Shown: piece by piece, positions 10,166 through 21,583 of the stretch
Layout: every line of letters starts with the position of its first letter
Position numbering within the stretch: the stretch's first letter is position 1
NCBI RefSeq assembly: GCF_029227915.1
Contig: NC_079884.1
Coordinates: forward strand, 19,966,001-20,026,000
Length of the DNA stretch: 60,000 nucleotides
Source: Hydractinia symbiolongicarpus
Taxonomy: Eukaryota; Cnidaria; Hydrozoa; Anthoathecata; Hydractiniidae
Direction of reading: 5' to 3'
Notes under the pieces: generated by a model
The model's database searches: none
Seen by the model: the letters and a program-made list of their open reading frames with translations, nothing else
What the model was told of the DNA's origin: nothing
Program-made: the position numbers and the translations under genes

Positions 10166-12281
10166 CTGAAACAGGATATATACACATTTTTTATTAAAAG
10201 CTAAACACTACTGTATAATAGTTTAACAAGAATAATTTGTTTAATGCCATAAAATTAAATGCAAACAAACATTTCCTATAAATCCTGAATCATTGAAATT
10301 ATTATTTAAATATACACATTACTATCAAAACATGTCCAACATTTTGGATTATTCACTCTTGCAGGACTTCTATATCAACTCTTTGATAAAGTGGTTAAGT
10401 ATTTTTTAAATATCACAACCGTATATCCATGATGAGATTAATACTTAATTCAGAATACTGTACAAATGTCAATTTAAGTCCCTTTAACCTGGAAACAATA
10501 AAGAAACTAAAGTAAAAGACCCTGTAAAGGAAGCAAAATATAAACTCATTGTTAAAAAGTCTAAACTATTTTTAGTAAGACTAGGCCAAAATTTTTTTTT
10601 TCTAAAGTGTAAAAAGTTTAATGTAAGGAGAACTAATGATTGATAAGATGTGGGCTTAAAATGTTTGTTATAGTGTAAATAAGAACTGCGCAAATTTTTT
10701 TATATTTGTGAGCTTGGTTTTTAAGGACAAAGTGCTACTATGGTCTCCACCATCACAGTGTCGAAAAGGACTTCCTGTTTAATAAATTACTAATTTGTGT
10801 GAAGTTATTTTGCCACAAAAACAAAAGGTAAAATAAATTATACCCAATGAAATATGTTGATTTGAAAAAAAAATGCTGGAAGTGATTTTTTAAAAACAAA
10901 AAGTTTTGTTATTTTTGAAATATAGTATATGTCTTTACCCATTTTCGCTACTAAATTCTTGGGGGTTATTTTTGCTATGACAATAAAAAAATTATGTTGT
11001 TTTTAGCACCATCTTGTTTGAATTAAAAAAAATCTCTATGTTGGGTTGCACAAACAAGTTTACAATGTATACCAAGCAAGTTTTTAATTCCTTGTATCAT
11101 TTGGATTAAAGACATTAAACCAGATTTGAATACAAAAAGGAATACAAAAGCCACACATTAACCATCAGTCTGCTTGATCATTTTATAGTTTGATATACCT
11201 TAAGGACTTTATGATTATAGCTTAACTTTTTATGTTTAAGTAACCTTATAAGAATGTAGTGTAAATACTGTATGATATGTGTGTTGATATTTTTTTATTT
11301 CTTATCAGTTTTAACTGTTTATATTGATTTATTTTAGACCTGAAGATTAAATTTAATTTCAAAATATATTATCAAAATTTTACATTGGTGGTTATATTTA
11401 TTGATTAATCTTATTACTGCAATGTTTTTACCCTATAAAAAAATGGATTTTGTTCGATAATAGCAATGACCTTTAATGTAATTATCACTTTTTGTGTATA
11501 AAATTTGGACATAAAAAAAATAATGTAAGTAGGTTTTTATTACATAAAAAACATGCATTCTGCATTTTTTTGACAGGAGCAAAGTGCAACATCTTCCTTC
11601 CATTGTACAGAGCTTGAAATACTCACAAATATAATAACAAGCTTTCGTCAAACTGTTCAGGGGTTTGAAAAATTTGAGATGATTTCATCAGCAACAACAA
11701 AAATTTTGAAAACAAGTTTAATTATATTGGCAGGCTGTTAAAGCTTATGCTAACAAATAAAAATAAAATTTCTTTGAATAAGTTTGTCAGTGAGTGAAAT
11801 AGAAAAAGCAGAACCAAAGGACATGGTTTACCCACCAGAACCATAACATATTAAAACATTTCTACTAAATAAGTATGTGTAGTCTTCAAAATAAATATAG
11901 TATTGGCATCAATACTGAGCAAGGTGAAAAGAGTAATGATATGTGTTATTAATGAATTTAATTAGTTTTATTGTGTATAACCTCGTCAAATATGGTTACC
12001 AGGAAATAAACATTTAACACTATATAACATAATAATGTCCCATCATGTGGTATCTGGTACACAAAAAACCACTTCAACTGAAGCTTAACAGAGCTAGAAT
12101 GTGCTGTTATATTACTCCTACAGAAAACATACTGCACCCTCGGTAAACAAAGGAACACATGTCACTGTTTAGATTTCTTTTTCCATTTTATTAAATACTT
12201 TCAGTACAAACAACTATATACTGTTTGTGCACCAAATGTGGCAGCTACAAGTAGTCACGGGTATGAATTTCTGTCATTTTT
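10166..12281. other. AT-rich non-coding stretch
   Basis: No supported exon. A second acceptor-like site followed by GTTAAAGGGACTTAA at about 10485 resembles the start of the 10111-10165 exon, which suggests a small local duplication. Nothing else was recognised. Confidence 0.45.
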
Positions 12282-12395
12282 CTAAGAGCTAAGGTTTGTT
12301 CCATAATAATCAGCATATAGTGCATGCCTCATAAGTCTGTGTTTCACCTTGGATGACAATGTTGTACTGTCTACCTGGCAGTACACAAGTGGAAA
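12282..12395 (-). CDS. Candidate terminal exon, unknown gene
   Basis: A strong acceptor (ttcttcttttccag) is followed in phase 0 by 37 residues and TAG, including FPLVYCQVDSTTLSSKVKHR and LMRHALYADYYGTNLSS. Composition is protein-like and unlike the flanking AT-rich DNA. I do not recognise the family. It could be the last exon of a minus-strand gene whose other exons lie at higher coordinates, for example 16294-16358, but the phases are not shown to connect. Confidence 0.4.
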   Translation of the reverse strand, partial: FPLVYCQVDSTTLSSKVKHRLMRHALYADYYGTNLSS

Positions 12396-13799
12396 CTGGA
12401 AAAGAAGAATAACACATGTTTTAGTAAGTGCCTGTAGCAAAGAGAGCTACACTCGGTTATTCAGTCAATGATATTGACAGCCCTTAAAATTAGCGTCAGC
12501 ATTTGGCACTGCCGACGTAATTGCCGACGTAAAATACGAAGATACCGCTGTTGCGTCGACAAAAAAATTGCCGACGTAATTTTTGTTGTGAAATTTTTAA
12601 ATAAAAATAATTTTAGTTTTGTTCGAGCTTCTTTCACTCAATGCGACTACAAAATAATTAAATTCGATTTTCAGTAAGTTAGGCCATTAGGCTGAACTAA
12701 AGCGTCACCAAAATAAAAAAGCTTATGAATGCCAAAATTAAAAATGGTTGATGTTATTATGAAGAACGTAAGGTATAGAGAACATTAAAATCGCGGCCCT
12801 TTCCTTCATGCTGACACTCTTATGCTCGGCTGGTGTGTTACACTGAGACTCGAACGAAAGACGGAAGACCATTTGGAACCATGCCACAAGTCAGTCCGAC
12901 CTTCATCGTCATAGAGAATACTGCGAGAAGAGTGCGCACCCATGCAAGTTAAATATAACCAGAACATGGGAGAGGTTAGGTGTTGTGTACCTTAATACAG
13001 CATTCGGACAAATGTTCTCGTAATGTAATGCCAAAGAAAAAAAAAAGTTGAATAAAGTTTAAAAAACCCTTTTAAAAGGGGAAAGAGAAATCAAATATGT
13101 TTAGTAATAATAATCGAAAAAATTTTATATCGTATTAAAAAGAAGTCCAGAAGTTCTTTCTCACAAACAACACAGCAGGCAATAAGTCACCCCTGCCCTC
13201 GGTTTTGTGAGAAAAGATTTTCTGCGACGACTCTAACAATTGAGTCTCCTGTACCGTTTTGTTTCATGTTAAACTGTGCCGGTGACAAGCATTTTTGAAG
13301 CATGTCACTTCTGCGATTACAACCTAATGAATTTATCTCAAAACAAAAAAAGCCAGTTAGTTCAACATCCGGAAGTTATGCCAATTCCCGTTTTCACTGT
13401 CTTAGGAGATCAATGTATCAAAATTATAAGAGGACTACCTCTAATAAAACGTGAATGACGAAATTTATTTGCAGCTAAAAAATTTTACTAAAAAAAATTG
13501 CCGACGCAAATCAGTTAAAATGCATGTCACGTCGGAAGTTTTACTGCCGATGTAAAAAAATTCTAATTTCATGGGCTGATTGATATATACAAGAACCATA
13601 TAAATGTCACTAGCATGCCAAAGAAAAATATTCACTACTAGCAGATAGGTGAAGATAGACATTTATAGACATTTCGAGAGATGCAACAGGAAGTATTATT
13701 CCTGGTAAGTAAGAAGTAAGAAACCTTTTTGTTGGTGCACAGAATTTACAAGACTATATTTTATTATTAAGGAGAAAAATTACAATTTAAATAGAAAGA
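12396..13799. repeat. Region with GCCGACGTAA-type dispersed repeats
   Basis: GCCGACGTAA-like words occur at about 12511, 12522 and 12571 and again near 13500 (gccgacgcaa) and 13548 (gccgatgtaa), with an inverted form (cacgtcgg) near 13528. The same words recur at 50870-51130. This suggests a short non-autonomous element whose ends carry the motif. The reading frame 13276-13458 inside is not supported. Confidence 0.35.
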
Positions 13800-13849
13800 T
13801 TTAAAAGCTTCAGGGATATGAGTTGTGATGATTGAATGGTGCAGCACAA

Positions 13850-14570
13850 CACTGCTTTTTACTGTGAAAAAGAGCTTGGAAAGCCTGGGTGTGTACAGTT
13901 ATAGTTTGATCCAGCTACATTTTCTACTGGAAACATGAGAAATCCTAGAAGAGCTTTTCGTTATCCATGTCGACAATTTCATTCACTCTGGAACAACATT
14001 CTGCAATAAAAAGGTTTTTTGTGGGATAAGATGTATTTCGAATTGGGAGAATTGAAGAAAGTTACTTCAAATATGTTGGTTTAAATATACAACATTGGAT
14101 GGTAATACAGAAGTCTCTTAAAATGATTTGATTGACTCAATCTCTTATCTCCAAAGCGACAAGCAAACAAGTTTGAGAAACTTAATTCTACTGAAGTTGC
14201 CAGTTTACAGAGTTTAATTGGTCAAGCGAACTGATGTCGGTTTCGATGTTTTGCATTATACCTATCTGGGTTACTTGCAGAATTGCTCAGAAATGATGTT
14301 AAGGAAATCTCAATAAGTGCCAAAACTGGTAATAAATCTCTACATTCACTTATATTTTCAACAAAACCATTATACTGACTGACTATAACAACTAGACTGT
14401 ATTGATATTGCTGCAATAATGTAAATGCTGATTTGTAAAGAAATTGATACAGTGGTATGGATACAACTGGCTAATTGCCTAACAAAACATATAAGTTGTC
14501 AGACCTTATTCTGTGACATTTCCAAATCGAGAATTATAAAATTTAATTGTGTACAGATATAGTGTACCTT
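13850..14570 (+). pseudogene. Decayed Ty1/copia retrotransposon fragment (reverse transcriptase end and RNase H)
   Basis: Broken plus-strand translation in several frames shows copia landmarks in the right order. HVDNF lies near 13970 (the copia RT HVDD region), FELGELKK and YVGLNIQ near 14040-14090, SLIGQAN near 14210, TDVGFDV near 14230, and QLANCLTK near 14470 (the end of RNase H). Stops and frameshifts separate the pieces. No gag, integrase or LTR was found around it. Confidence 0.55.
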
Positions 14571-16293
14571 CTTTTTAGACATTTCTAACATATATAATGG
14601 ACATTGTACAGACAAAAAGAGAAAGGGAGGAGCGTGTTAGTGTTAATCATTATGTTGTTTATTTCTTTATTGTTAGATTATAACTGGTGGGTGAAATATA
14701 TTTGTGCACTTTATTCAGAGAAACTAGTTCTATAAACTAAACAAAATAGACCAACCTGTTAAATATTGAAGATATTTAAGGTCAATAACAACCAAAGATA
14801 GTAAAAAGACATGATTTGTTCGGAGAAAGTTTCGCAAGAGAAACTTTCGCGAATTTCGTGTTTTTTGGCCTTTTTCGCGAAACTTTGTCTCACAAAACTT
14901 TGTCTCTCGAAATTTTCAAAAATAGCCATTCGCGAAAGTTTATTCAGTACAAACTTTCGAAATTGTCGATTCGCGAAAGTTTATCCACTAAAATTTAAAA
15001 AAAATTGCTGGTTTTAAAAGTTATTTCTTGACTCGCCCTTACTCGGCTTGCCCTCCCGATATAATTTGTACCTACATTAATTAATATGGAGAAGAAAACA
15101 AGACACAGTAGTTCGTTTCATGAAACAATCTGTAAACAATTTGATGATATCATTCAAAATGATCATGATCGTATTAATCAGGCCATTTCTTGAATAGAAC
15201 TATGCTAGAGCTACAAAAAACACCAGCTAAAAAATTACAAGTGCTATGGTGTGCGTAAAATCACACTCGTAAGCAAAATTTTTTCCTGCTATTTAAAAAA
15301 ATGTTGTGAAATTGCTTAACTTTCCATTGCTTGCTAATATTACGAGCTTCCTCTGAAACACAATTCTGGAGATCATTGTTCTTTTGTGTTGAATGTAATC
15401 TATTTATATCTTTGCAATCACATTAAGCACATTGAAATGATTTGCTTCTGGTAATAGAGCACAGGTATCATTTTTAGGTTTAATTGACATGTATTTCACA
15501 ACCTAGTGCCCAGGACTTAATTATTAATTCCTGTTAAAAATATTAAATAATGTTAAAATTAAAGGTATATATAGATGATAATTTTCTTTTTCTATCTTTG
15601 CTATTTTTAAGCAACAGGTGGCCACTGAAAATATAAAAAAAATAGAAATTTATCATGCACACTGTGATTGGTGGGATATAAATGGATAAAATTATATAAA
15701 CATTGGAAAAGAATGTTCGGTACATCGCTATGATATATAGACAATCATATATTGATATATGATTGTCTTTATATCATAATAACGTGATAATTTTTACGTT
15801 GTTGCCGCAAAAAAAATATTGTAAATATTGAATAAAATAATTGTAAATATTGTAAATATTTTAATATTGTAAATATTTTTTTTGGCGGAATAATAAGAAT
15901 AATAAAATATTTTAGGTTAAAAAAATCATGAGTGCAATAAAAAGCACTCGTAAATTTTTTTAGAGTGTGAGAGCAAGTGCGCGTGATGGCACTTGTCTCA
16001 AGGAACGGCCTGTATTAATCCGTATATATTTGAAATGATCATTAAGATGCTTAGACAAACTTAACCTATTGAGATTAGTGAATTGTTTTACCTTATTGTT
16101 TTTCCCTGATGTATTGATTTTATGCTGGCAATTCTACTAAACTATGTCTCGAAGTAAAAGGCTGACTGCTTAATCGCCACACTTAACATAATTATTTTGT
16201 GAGAGCCTACTTCTTAGACACTGATTAAACTGATTAAAGAAACAGAGTTAAAAAAAACAATAATAAATTTGAAATATTAAGTATAATATATAC
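14571..16293. other. Non-coding stretch with a CGCGAAAGTTT repeat cluster
   Basis: 14815-14995 holds several copies of gcgaaagttt and its complement aaactttcgcga in both orientations, probably a small inverted-repeat element. 15730-15770 contains a palindrome built on atcatatattgatatatgat. 15820-15880 is a short array of tgtaaatatt. No supported gene; a 34-codon frame at 15087 has no other support. Confidence 0.4.
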
Positions 16294-16358
16294 CATTACT
16301 ACCAGTTCGGGTAGGTTTTAGATCCTCAGTTATAAATTCAGGAAAATCACAACTCAGT
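16294..16358 (-). CDS. Candidate internal exon, unknown gene
   Basis: 65 nt between acceptor atgtttag and donor AATG|gtatat, reading LSCDFPEFITEDLKPTRTGS and N. Both splice signals and the residue composition are plausible. It may belong with the candidate exon at 12282-12395 on the same strand, but this is untested. Confidence 0.25.
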
Positions 16359-16599
16359 CTAAACATTGAAAGTGATTAAAAAAATGTGTAGAATTTATAT
16401 CAAAGTTTCTTTGTTCATTAACAAGAGCTGCTATTCCATTGTTCCTACCACTGTAACAGAAATCATAATAGCTAGCAGTTTTAAGGCAAACAAACTTTGT
16501 CAAAAGTTTGTTGAAATATAGTGATGTCTAAGAACCGGTCAGGGAAAACTTGTGTAAATTTTGAAAGATTTTGCTTCTAACAGTTTAAATAAGCAATTT

Positions 16600-17413
16600 T
16601 GAAATAGTACTGGTGCGGGCGGGGTTGTTTGCGGCTTACTGGTACCCGCATTCCTTACAGTGAGGATGTTCACATTCATATTGTCATGTGTATCGGAAAT
16701 GGGCCTGGAAGTAGGTACAAGTAGGCCTAATTGTTTCTAGTAAATTATGTAGCATAATAAAAAAAGAAGGAAAGAAAAACAATCGACATAGCTAGCTAGC
16801 TAGCTATAGCTATCTATAAAAATCTTTTTTAAAATTTTTTTGTAATGAAAAGTAGTAAAAAAACGACTGATATAAAGGAGTATAGAAGATTGAAAAGCCT
16901 AATGTCAACGACCAATCCAAGTACCTAGAAAGTACTAAAAAATTCTTCATTGGCTGACGCCAATGAACACAACAGCCAAATTTTCCGGTAAAAAAAATCG
17001 CTGAATTTGTTTGCACACGATAACCCATATTGCTTATGTGGTTAAAGCTACTACACATTAGCCATTGATCGAGGTAGGTGCAGTGGTGGTCCTGCGATTT
17101 GGAGGGCCGAAGAGCGGATATGCCGAAAATACAACATGCATCAATCATAGTCCACACAGTCCTTTCCCCTGTGAATGGCCGTTGTACGGTCAGACGCTCT
17201 AACCATGCTGCCGCCCCTTTCATATGGAGGGACAATATAAACCCCTAGGTTGTTGGTTACTTGTAATTTGATTAGAAAGTTAATTTCATCGCTAACCCTA
17301 TTGATGCAGGGGCGGGTAAAATCCACCCACCTGCATTTAAAAAATGCTGAACCATGAATGTTGAAATTTACCCGTTCGGTCTGAAATTTGATGAAATTTA
17401 GAAAATTAACCAT
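16600..17413 (-). repeat. Dispersed repeat with a tRNA-like head (candidate SINE)
   Basis: On the minus strand near 17215-17180 the sequence gcagcatggttagagcgtct resembles a Pol III box A (TGGTTAGAGCG). No clear box B follows at the expected distance. The overlapping reading frames of 141 and 90 codons share this head and are not supported as genes. Confidence 0.3.
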
Positions 17414-17531
17414 GGCGATATGTTTTTATCACTGTGGTGCCTTTTCGAACGATGGCGACTAATATTTTTTTTTTAAAAAAAATTTTTTACGGTGTTTAAA
17501 GTCTGCCGATTGGTGACAAATAAAAAAGCAT

Positions 17532-17584
17532 CATTACTATTCAAACTAATAGGAGGAATCGTCCTATTAGTTTGAATAGTAATG
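17532..17584. repeat. Perfect 23-bp inverted repeat with 7-nt loop
   Basis: Arms 17532-17554 and 17562-17584 are exact complements (cattactattcaaactaata and gga), loop ggaatcg. RNA from either strand would form a strong hairpin. It may be a minimal foldback element or a small-RNA precursor; no target duplication was identified. Confidence 0.8.
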
Positions 17585-17789
17585 ACTGTAAGTTAGCATA
17601 TTAGTAAGCATATTAGATGTGTATATACATACCAAAATACTTTATGTTTTTCTTCTTCACCTGTGTAATATGCAATTCCCGGATATTTGAAAATGTTTTA
17701 CCCGAGTGTGCACATTTTAGGTAAACACATTTCCATTTGTGTCATTTTAGCTGCGTATATATAGATAAAATAATGTTTCACTTAAAAGA

Positions 17790-18115
17790 AAAATAGTGTT
17801 CAGTTCAGATGAAGTCATAAAAGATATATTAGCGTTTGTTGAACAATCGGATGATGAGGAAGAAAAGCCAAACTTGACTGGTCTGTATGACGCGGAAATA
17901 ATATACAGTTGACTCTTTCTAAGCCGAATCTCTATTATCCGATTCTTTCTTTAATCCCAACAAATTAAAAGTCACCGTCAATTTTTCTTAGGAGACTCTC
18001 ATAATTTACTTTTCACTATCCGAATCTCTGTAATGCGAAAACCTCTACAATCCGAACTAATTTTCAGGTCCCTTCGGCTAAATTCTCTCTATAATCCGAA
18101 TTTTTAAGTGTAAAT
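17790..18115 (+). mobile_element. Pogo/Tigger-like DNA transposon end
   Basis: 17794-17910 reads as a transposase-like C-terminus (SDEVIKDILAFVEQSDDEEE then a stop). It is followed by a terminal-repeat-like block of iterated aatccgaat words starting cagttgactctttctaagcc at about 17907. Acidic tails and ends rich in ATCCGA are usual for pogo/Tigger elements. The catalytic core is absent, so only a fragment remains. Confidence 0.5.
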
Positions 18116-18210
18116 ATACCATTAACGCTTTCGAATGTTTTTATTTTCGTAATTTTAATCTCTGTCGAACTCGAATATTTTGATTTTTTTTGTAAGACAA
18201 AGAGAAATCT

Positions 18211-18702
18211 CCTTCCACTTTCAATGGACTACGATGTCCAAATCATGGCCTTATACCATCATCAACTACGCGTACAGGCTGCTAAAGACTAATATGACCT
18301 TTTGCTGCCTAATAAAGGCCTTACACCTAAATCACATGTTTCCACGTGTCTGCACAGGTTACCATTGGTTTAGTCCTTTCAGTCTCAATGGACTACCACG
18401 TCCCAAGTCGTACTTCATTACGCCATGGCCTAATAACACTGTCAACTACGCGTATAGGTCTATAAGGACTGAAATATGGCCTTTTGCCGCCTAGTAAAGG
18501 CTTAACACGTAAATCACGTGGTTCCATGTGTCTGCGCAGGTTACTATTGGTCTAGTCCTTCCACTTTTATTTGACTACGACGTCCCAAGTCGTTTTCCAT
18601 TGTGCCATGGCCTTATAACACCGTCAACTACGCGTAGAGGCCTCTAAAGGCTGTTATATGACCTTCTACGGCCTGATAAAGGCCATACACGTAAATCACG
18701 GC
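18211..18702. repeat. Three-copy tandem repeat, ~165-180 bp unit
   Basis: Units begin at about 18211, 18375 and 18557 with a ccttccacttt/cctttcagtct start and share actacgacgtcccaagtc, gtcaactacgcgta, and ggcctgataaaggc-type words. The long frame 18180-18494 is produced by the repeat and is not a gene. Confidence 0.8.
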
Positions 18703-18868
18703 TGGCATAAAACTATCAATGTTGCTAGCATAAAATTAGCTATTTTTGCTGGCATAAAATCAGCAAAATAGCTAGCATAGAAAAATTCTTTGAGACAGAT
18801 TTTTTAGCTATAGTTAGCTAGCTTTACATATACTACACAGTCAGTATGGAAGAGAACTCTCACTGGAT

Positions 18869-20804
18869 ATGGACAACTTAATTTGTTTGGTTTCGCTTGT
18901 TCATGTAAATAATCTGGATAAAAGTTTCCCTCAAGAAGAAGAACAGCAAATTATTCAAGAAGAATCTACAATTTGTGAGTCTGTAGTAGCGGAAGAAAAG
19001 GATGGTCGGTTAAAAGGGATTTATGTGAGTGATAATATTTTGAACTTGTCTAAAAGATTATTGAGTAAGACGGAAATTAGTTTACTATCTAAGAGATTGA
19101 AGTTTGTTTCTACTCCTTTTAATTTTGACCAAGCTTCAATCAAAAATGACTTGGAAGCGTTTGGCAGGAGATTACGATTAGCTTGGTTTTTTCGAAAAGA
19201 TAACAAACTGTTCCAAGCTAATCCGTTTAGAAAGAAGCCAGATTTCAATCCCAAAGGTAAGAATGTTGCTACAGAAATGTATTTAAGTAGGCTGGAAGAG
19301 GAAATATTTCAACTTGATTCTAGAGTAAGACATCATAATTTAAGAGAGGAAAGGAACGCTATAAAGTCCCTTAGGAATGACACTTCAATTATTATCAAAG
19401 AGGCTGATAAAGGTTCAGGGATTGTTATCTGGGATAGGGAAGATTACTTAAAAGCAGGTGAGTCACAGTTGGGTAATGACATGTGAACGGTTACAGGGAG
19501 ACGTAGTAAGCCCTTTGATAAAGGTTATAAAATCTTGTCTTCACAAGATCGAACGCTGAGGTGATATTCCTAAGGAGACACTTGATTATTTCTTAACTAA
19601 GAATCCTAAACTTGGTCGCTTTTATCTTTTGCCTAAAATACATAAGCGTCTGTATAGCGTTCAAGGTAAACCGGTTATTTCTAACTCTACATTTTATACC
19701 GAGAATATTTCATCATTTCTTGATTTTCACTTACAACCTTTGGCAAGACAGGTCAAGTCTTTTATCAAAGACACCAATGATTTTTTAAGAAAGCTCTCTG
19801 GTATAGATAGTCTACCTAAGGATGCTTTGTTATGTACTGTTGACGTCGTAGGTTTATACCCTAACATTCCCCATAAGGATGGTCTGGAAGCCCTTAGAGG
19901 TGCCTTAGAGGCTAAGAAAAATAAGACAGTTTCCACTGAAAGCTTGTTAGAATTGACTCAGAATGTTTTGGAAAACAACGTTTTGAACATAATGCGGAAA
20001 CATTTAAACAGAAGCAGGGAACTGCTATAGGTATCAAAACGGCTCCTCCATATGCTATACTTTTTATGTCGTTGCTTGAGGAAAGGCTTCTAGAATCTTC
20101 TCCATTGAAACCCATGGTCTGGTGGAGGTATATAGATGACATATTTTTAATATGGGAATATGGAGAGGACACTTTGAAGGATTTCCTCAAGTACACTAAT
20201 GAGGCACATCCCACCATTAAGTTTACTGCTGAATATTCCAGAGATAAGGTTAATTTTCTTGACGTGGAGGTTAGAAGGAAGGGAAATAAACTTGTGACGG
20301 ACCTTTTTGTAAAATCAACTGACACCCACCAATATCTCGATTTTTCATCATGTCATCCAGCACATTGTAAAACTTCTATTCCTTATAGCCAAGCATTACG
20401 TCTTAACAGAATTTGTTCTGAAACATCGTCATTTGACAGAAGATGTAATGAACTTGAATTCTGACTCATGAAACGTGGCTATGGCGAAAAAATGGTAAGA
20501 AATAAGGTTCTAGATGCTAGAAAAATAAGTAGGGTTGAACTTTTGGGCGGAGAAAGCGGATAAAAACAACAAAATCACGCCTAATATAACTTACCATCCC
20601 GCCTTTCGATGCTTAAGTAGGATATTGCATAAAATTCATATACTTTTAAGTTTTAATAAGGAACATCAAGCGTTTCTTAAGGACATACCACTAGTGGGGT
20701 TTCGTATTTCAAAGAGGATATTTTTTGCGTACTGGTATGAAATAATTTTTCGGCGCAAAATGTGCAAATCAAAATTAGAAATTGATCGCGACGTTCAAAA
20801 ATAA
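18869..20804 (+). pseudogene. Penelope-like element reverse transcriptase, broken
   Basis: Reverse transcriptase of a Penelope-like retroelement in four blocks. 18869-19486 has the N-terminal region with FGRRLRLAWFFRKD and the EADKGSGIVIWDREDY motif. 19629-20030 has MPKIHK, the thumb-side IKDTNDFL and VDVVGLYPNIPHKDG. 20066-20464 has the catalytic WWRYIDDIF and KVNFLDV. 20535-20804 has the linker ITYHPAFRCLSRILHKIH and IPLVGFR. In-frame stops or frameshifts lie near 19484, 20028, 20462 and 20530. No GIY-YIG endonuclease follows the linker, so the 3' end is truncated or endonuclease-lacking. Not functional as it stands. Confidence 0.85.
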
Positions 20805-21583
20805 GGGAAGAGGAAGAAAACGCAAACAATATAAACTACTGCTGTAGTTTTGTTATGTTAGCAGAGGGAAATAAAAGGATATTAATAAAGTTTATCTTTC
20901 TTTGCGTGTTTTATGATGGCTCCTTGGTGGTGGTGCTTTAAAAAGAGAAAAAGAAGAAATGAACTTAGGTTTGTAACGATATTATTTTAACTTTGTTAGG
21001 TAAAGAACCAATTCTCTTTTAATTTATCTTTTGTATAGCTAGCTAACGAATTTTTCCAAAAAACTTCCAAATTTTAGATTACTCAACCAGTACCTTTAAA
21101 ACGATGGGGGATAGTTTTAGTATAGAAATATTCTTTAACAAATATTGTAAAGAACTTTAAATATGCTTGCTGATAAAATAATTTTTTTTTGTAATTTAAC
21201 TAGTTTAGCAAACAAAATAATAGAATGCCATTTTTACTGTATTGATCGATAACTTTCAAAAGTCAAAAGACGCAGGGTAGTTTAATGTTGTTAGGGTTGT
21301 CTAATGAAAATACAACAAAGTAATCAAACTCAAATCTGTTACGGTGAATCTGTTTCGCGGAGCCAGCTCTTATGCGTTCATACGTGAAGTTCTTAGCATA
21401 TTTTTTTCCCTGAACTAACGTTTTAAAACTTTTTTATGTGCATTGACTAGCTAAGTACCGTTTACTGCAAGGCCAGGTTTTGTTCGTAAATCGACAAAAA
21501 ACTTAAAGAAAGTTTTCGGTAGAGCTTTTTTTGTCCGTTTGTTTGAGGATCCTAATCCAGAATTTTAACAAAAGACAATAAAC
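20805..21583. other. Junction between Penelope-like and Polinton-like remnants
   Basis: AT-rich; no exon recognised. If the Polinton-like element has a surviving terminus it should lie here, but no terminal inverted repeat matching the other side (about 28725) was seen. Confidence 0.35.

Noticed and set aside
16810-17413. Minus-strand frames of 141 and 90 codons
   Set aside because: They share one repeat head (MVRASDRTT and AAWLERLTVQ in two frames), a pattern expected of a dispersed tRNA-like repeat, not of a gene.
18180-18494. 104-codon plus frame
   Set aside because: Runs across two units of the 165-180 bp tandem repeat; sequence repeats in step with the unit.
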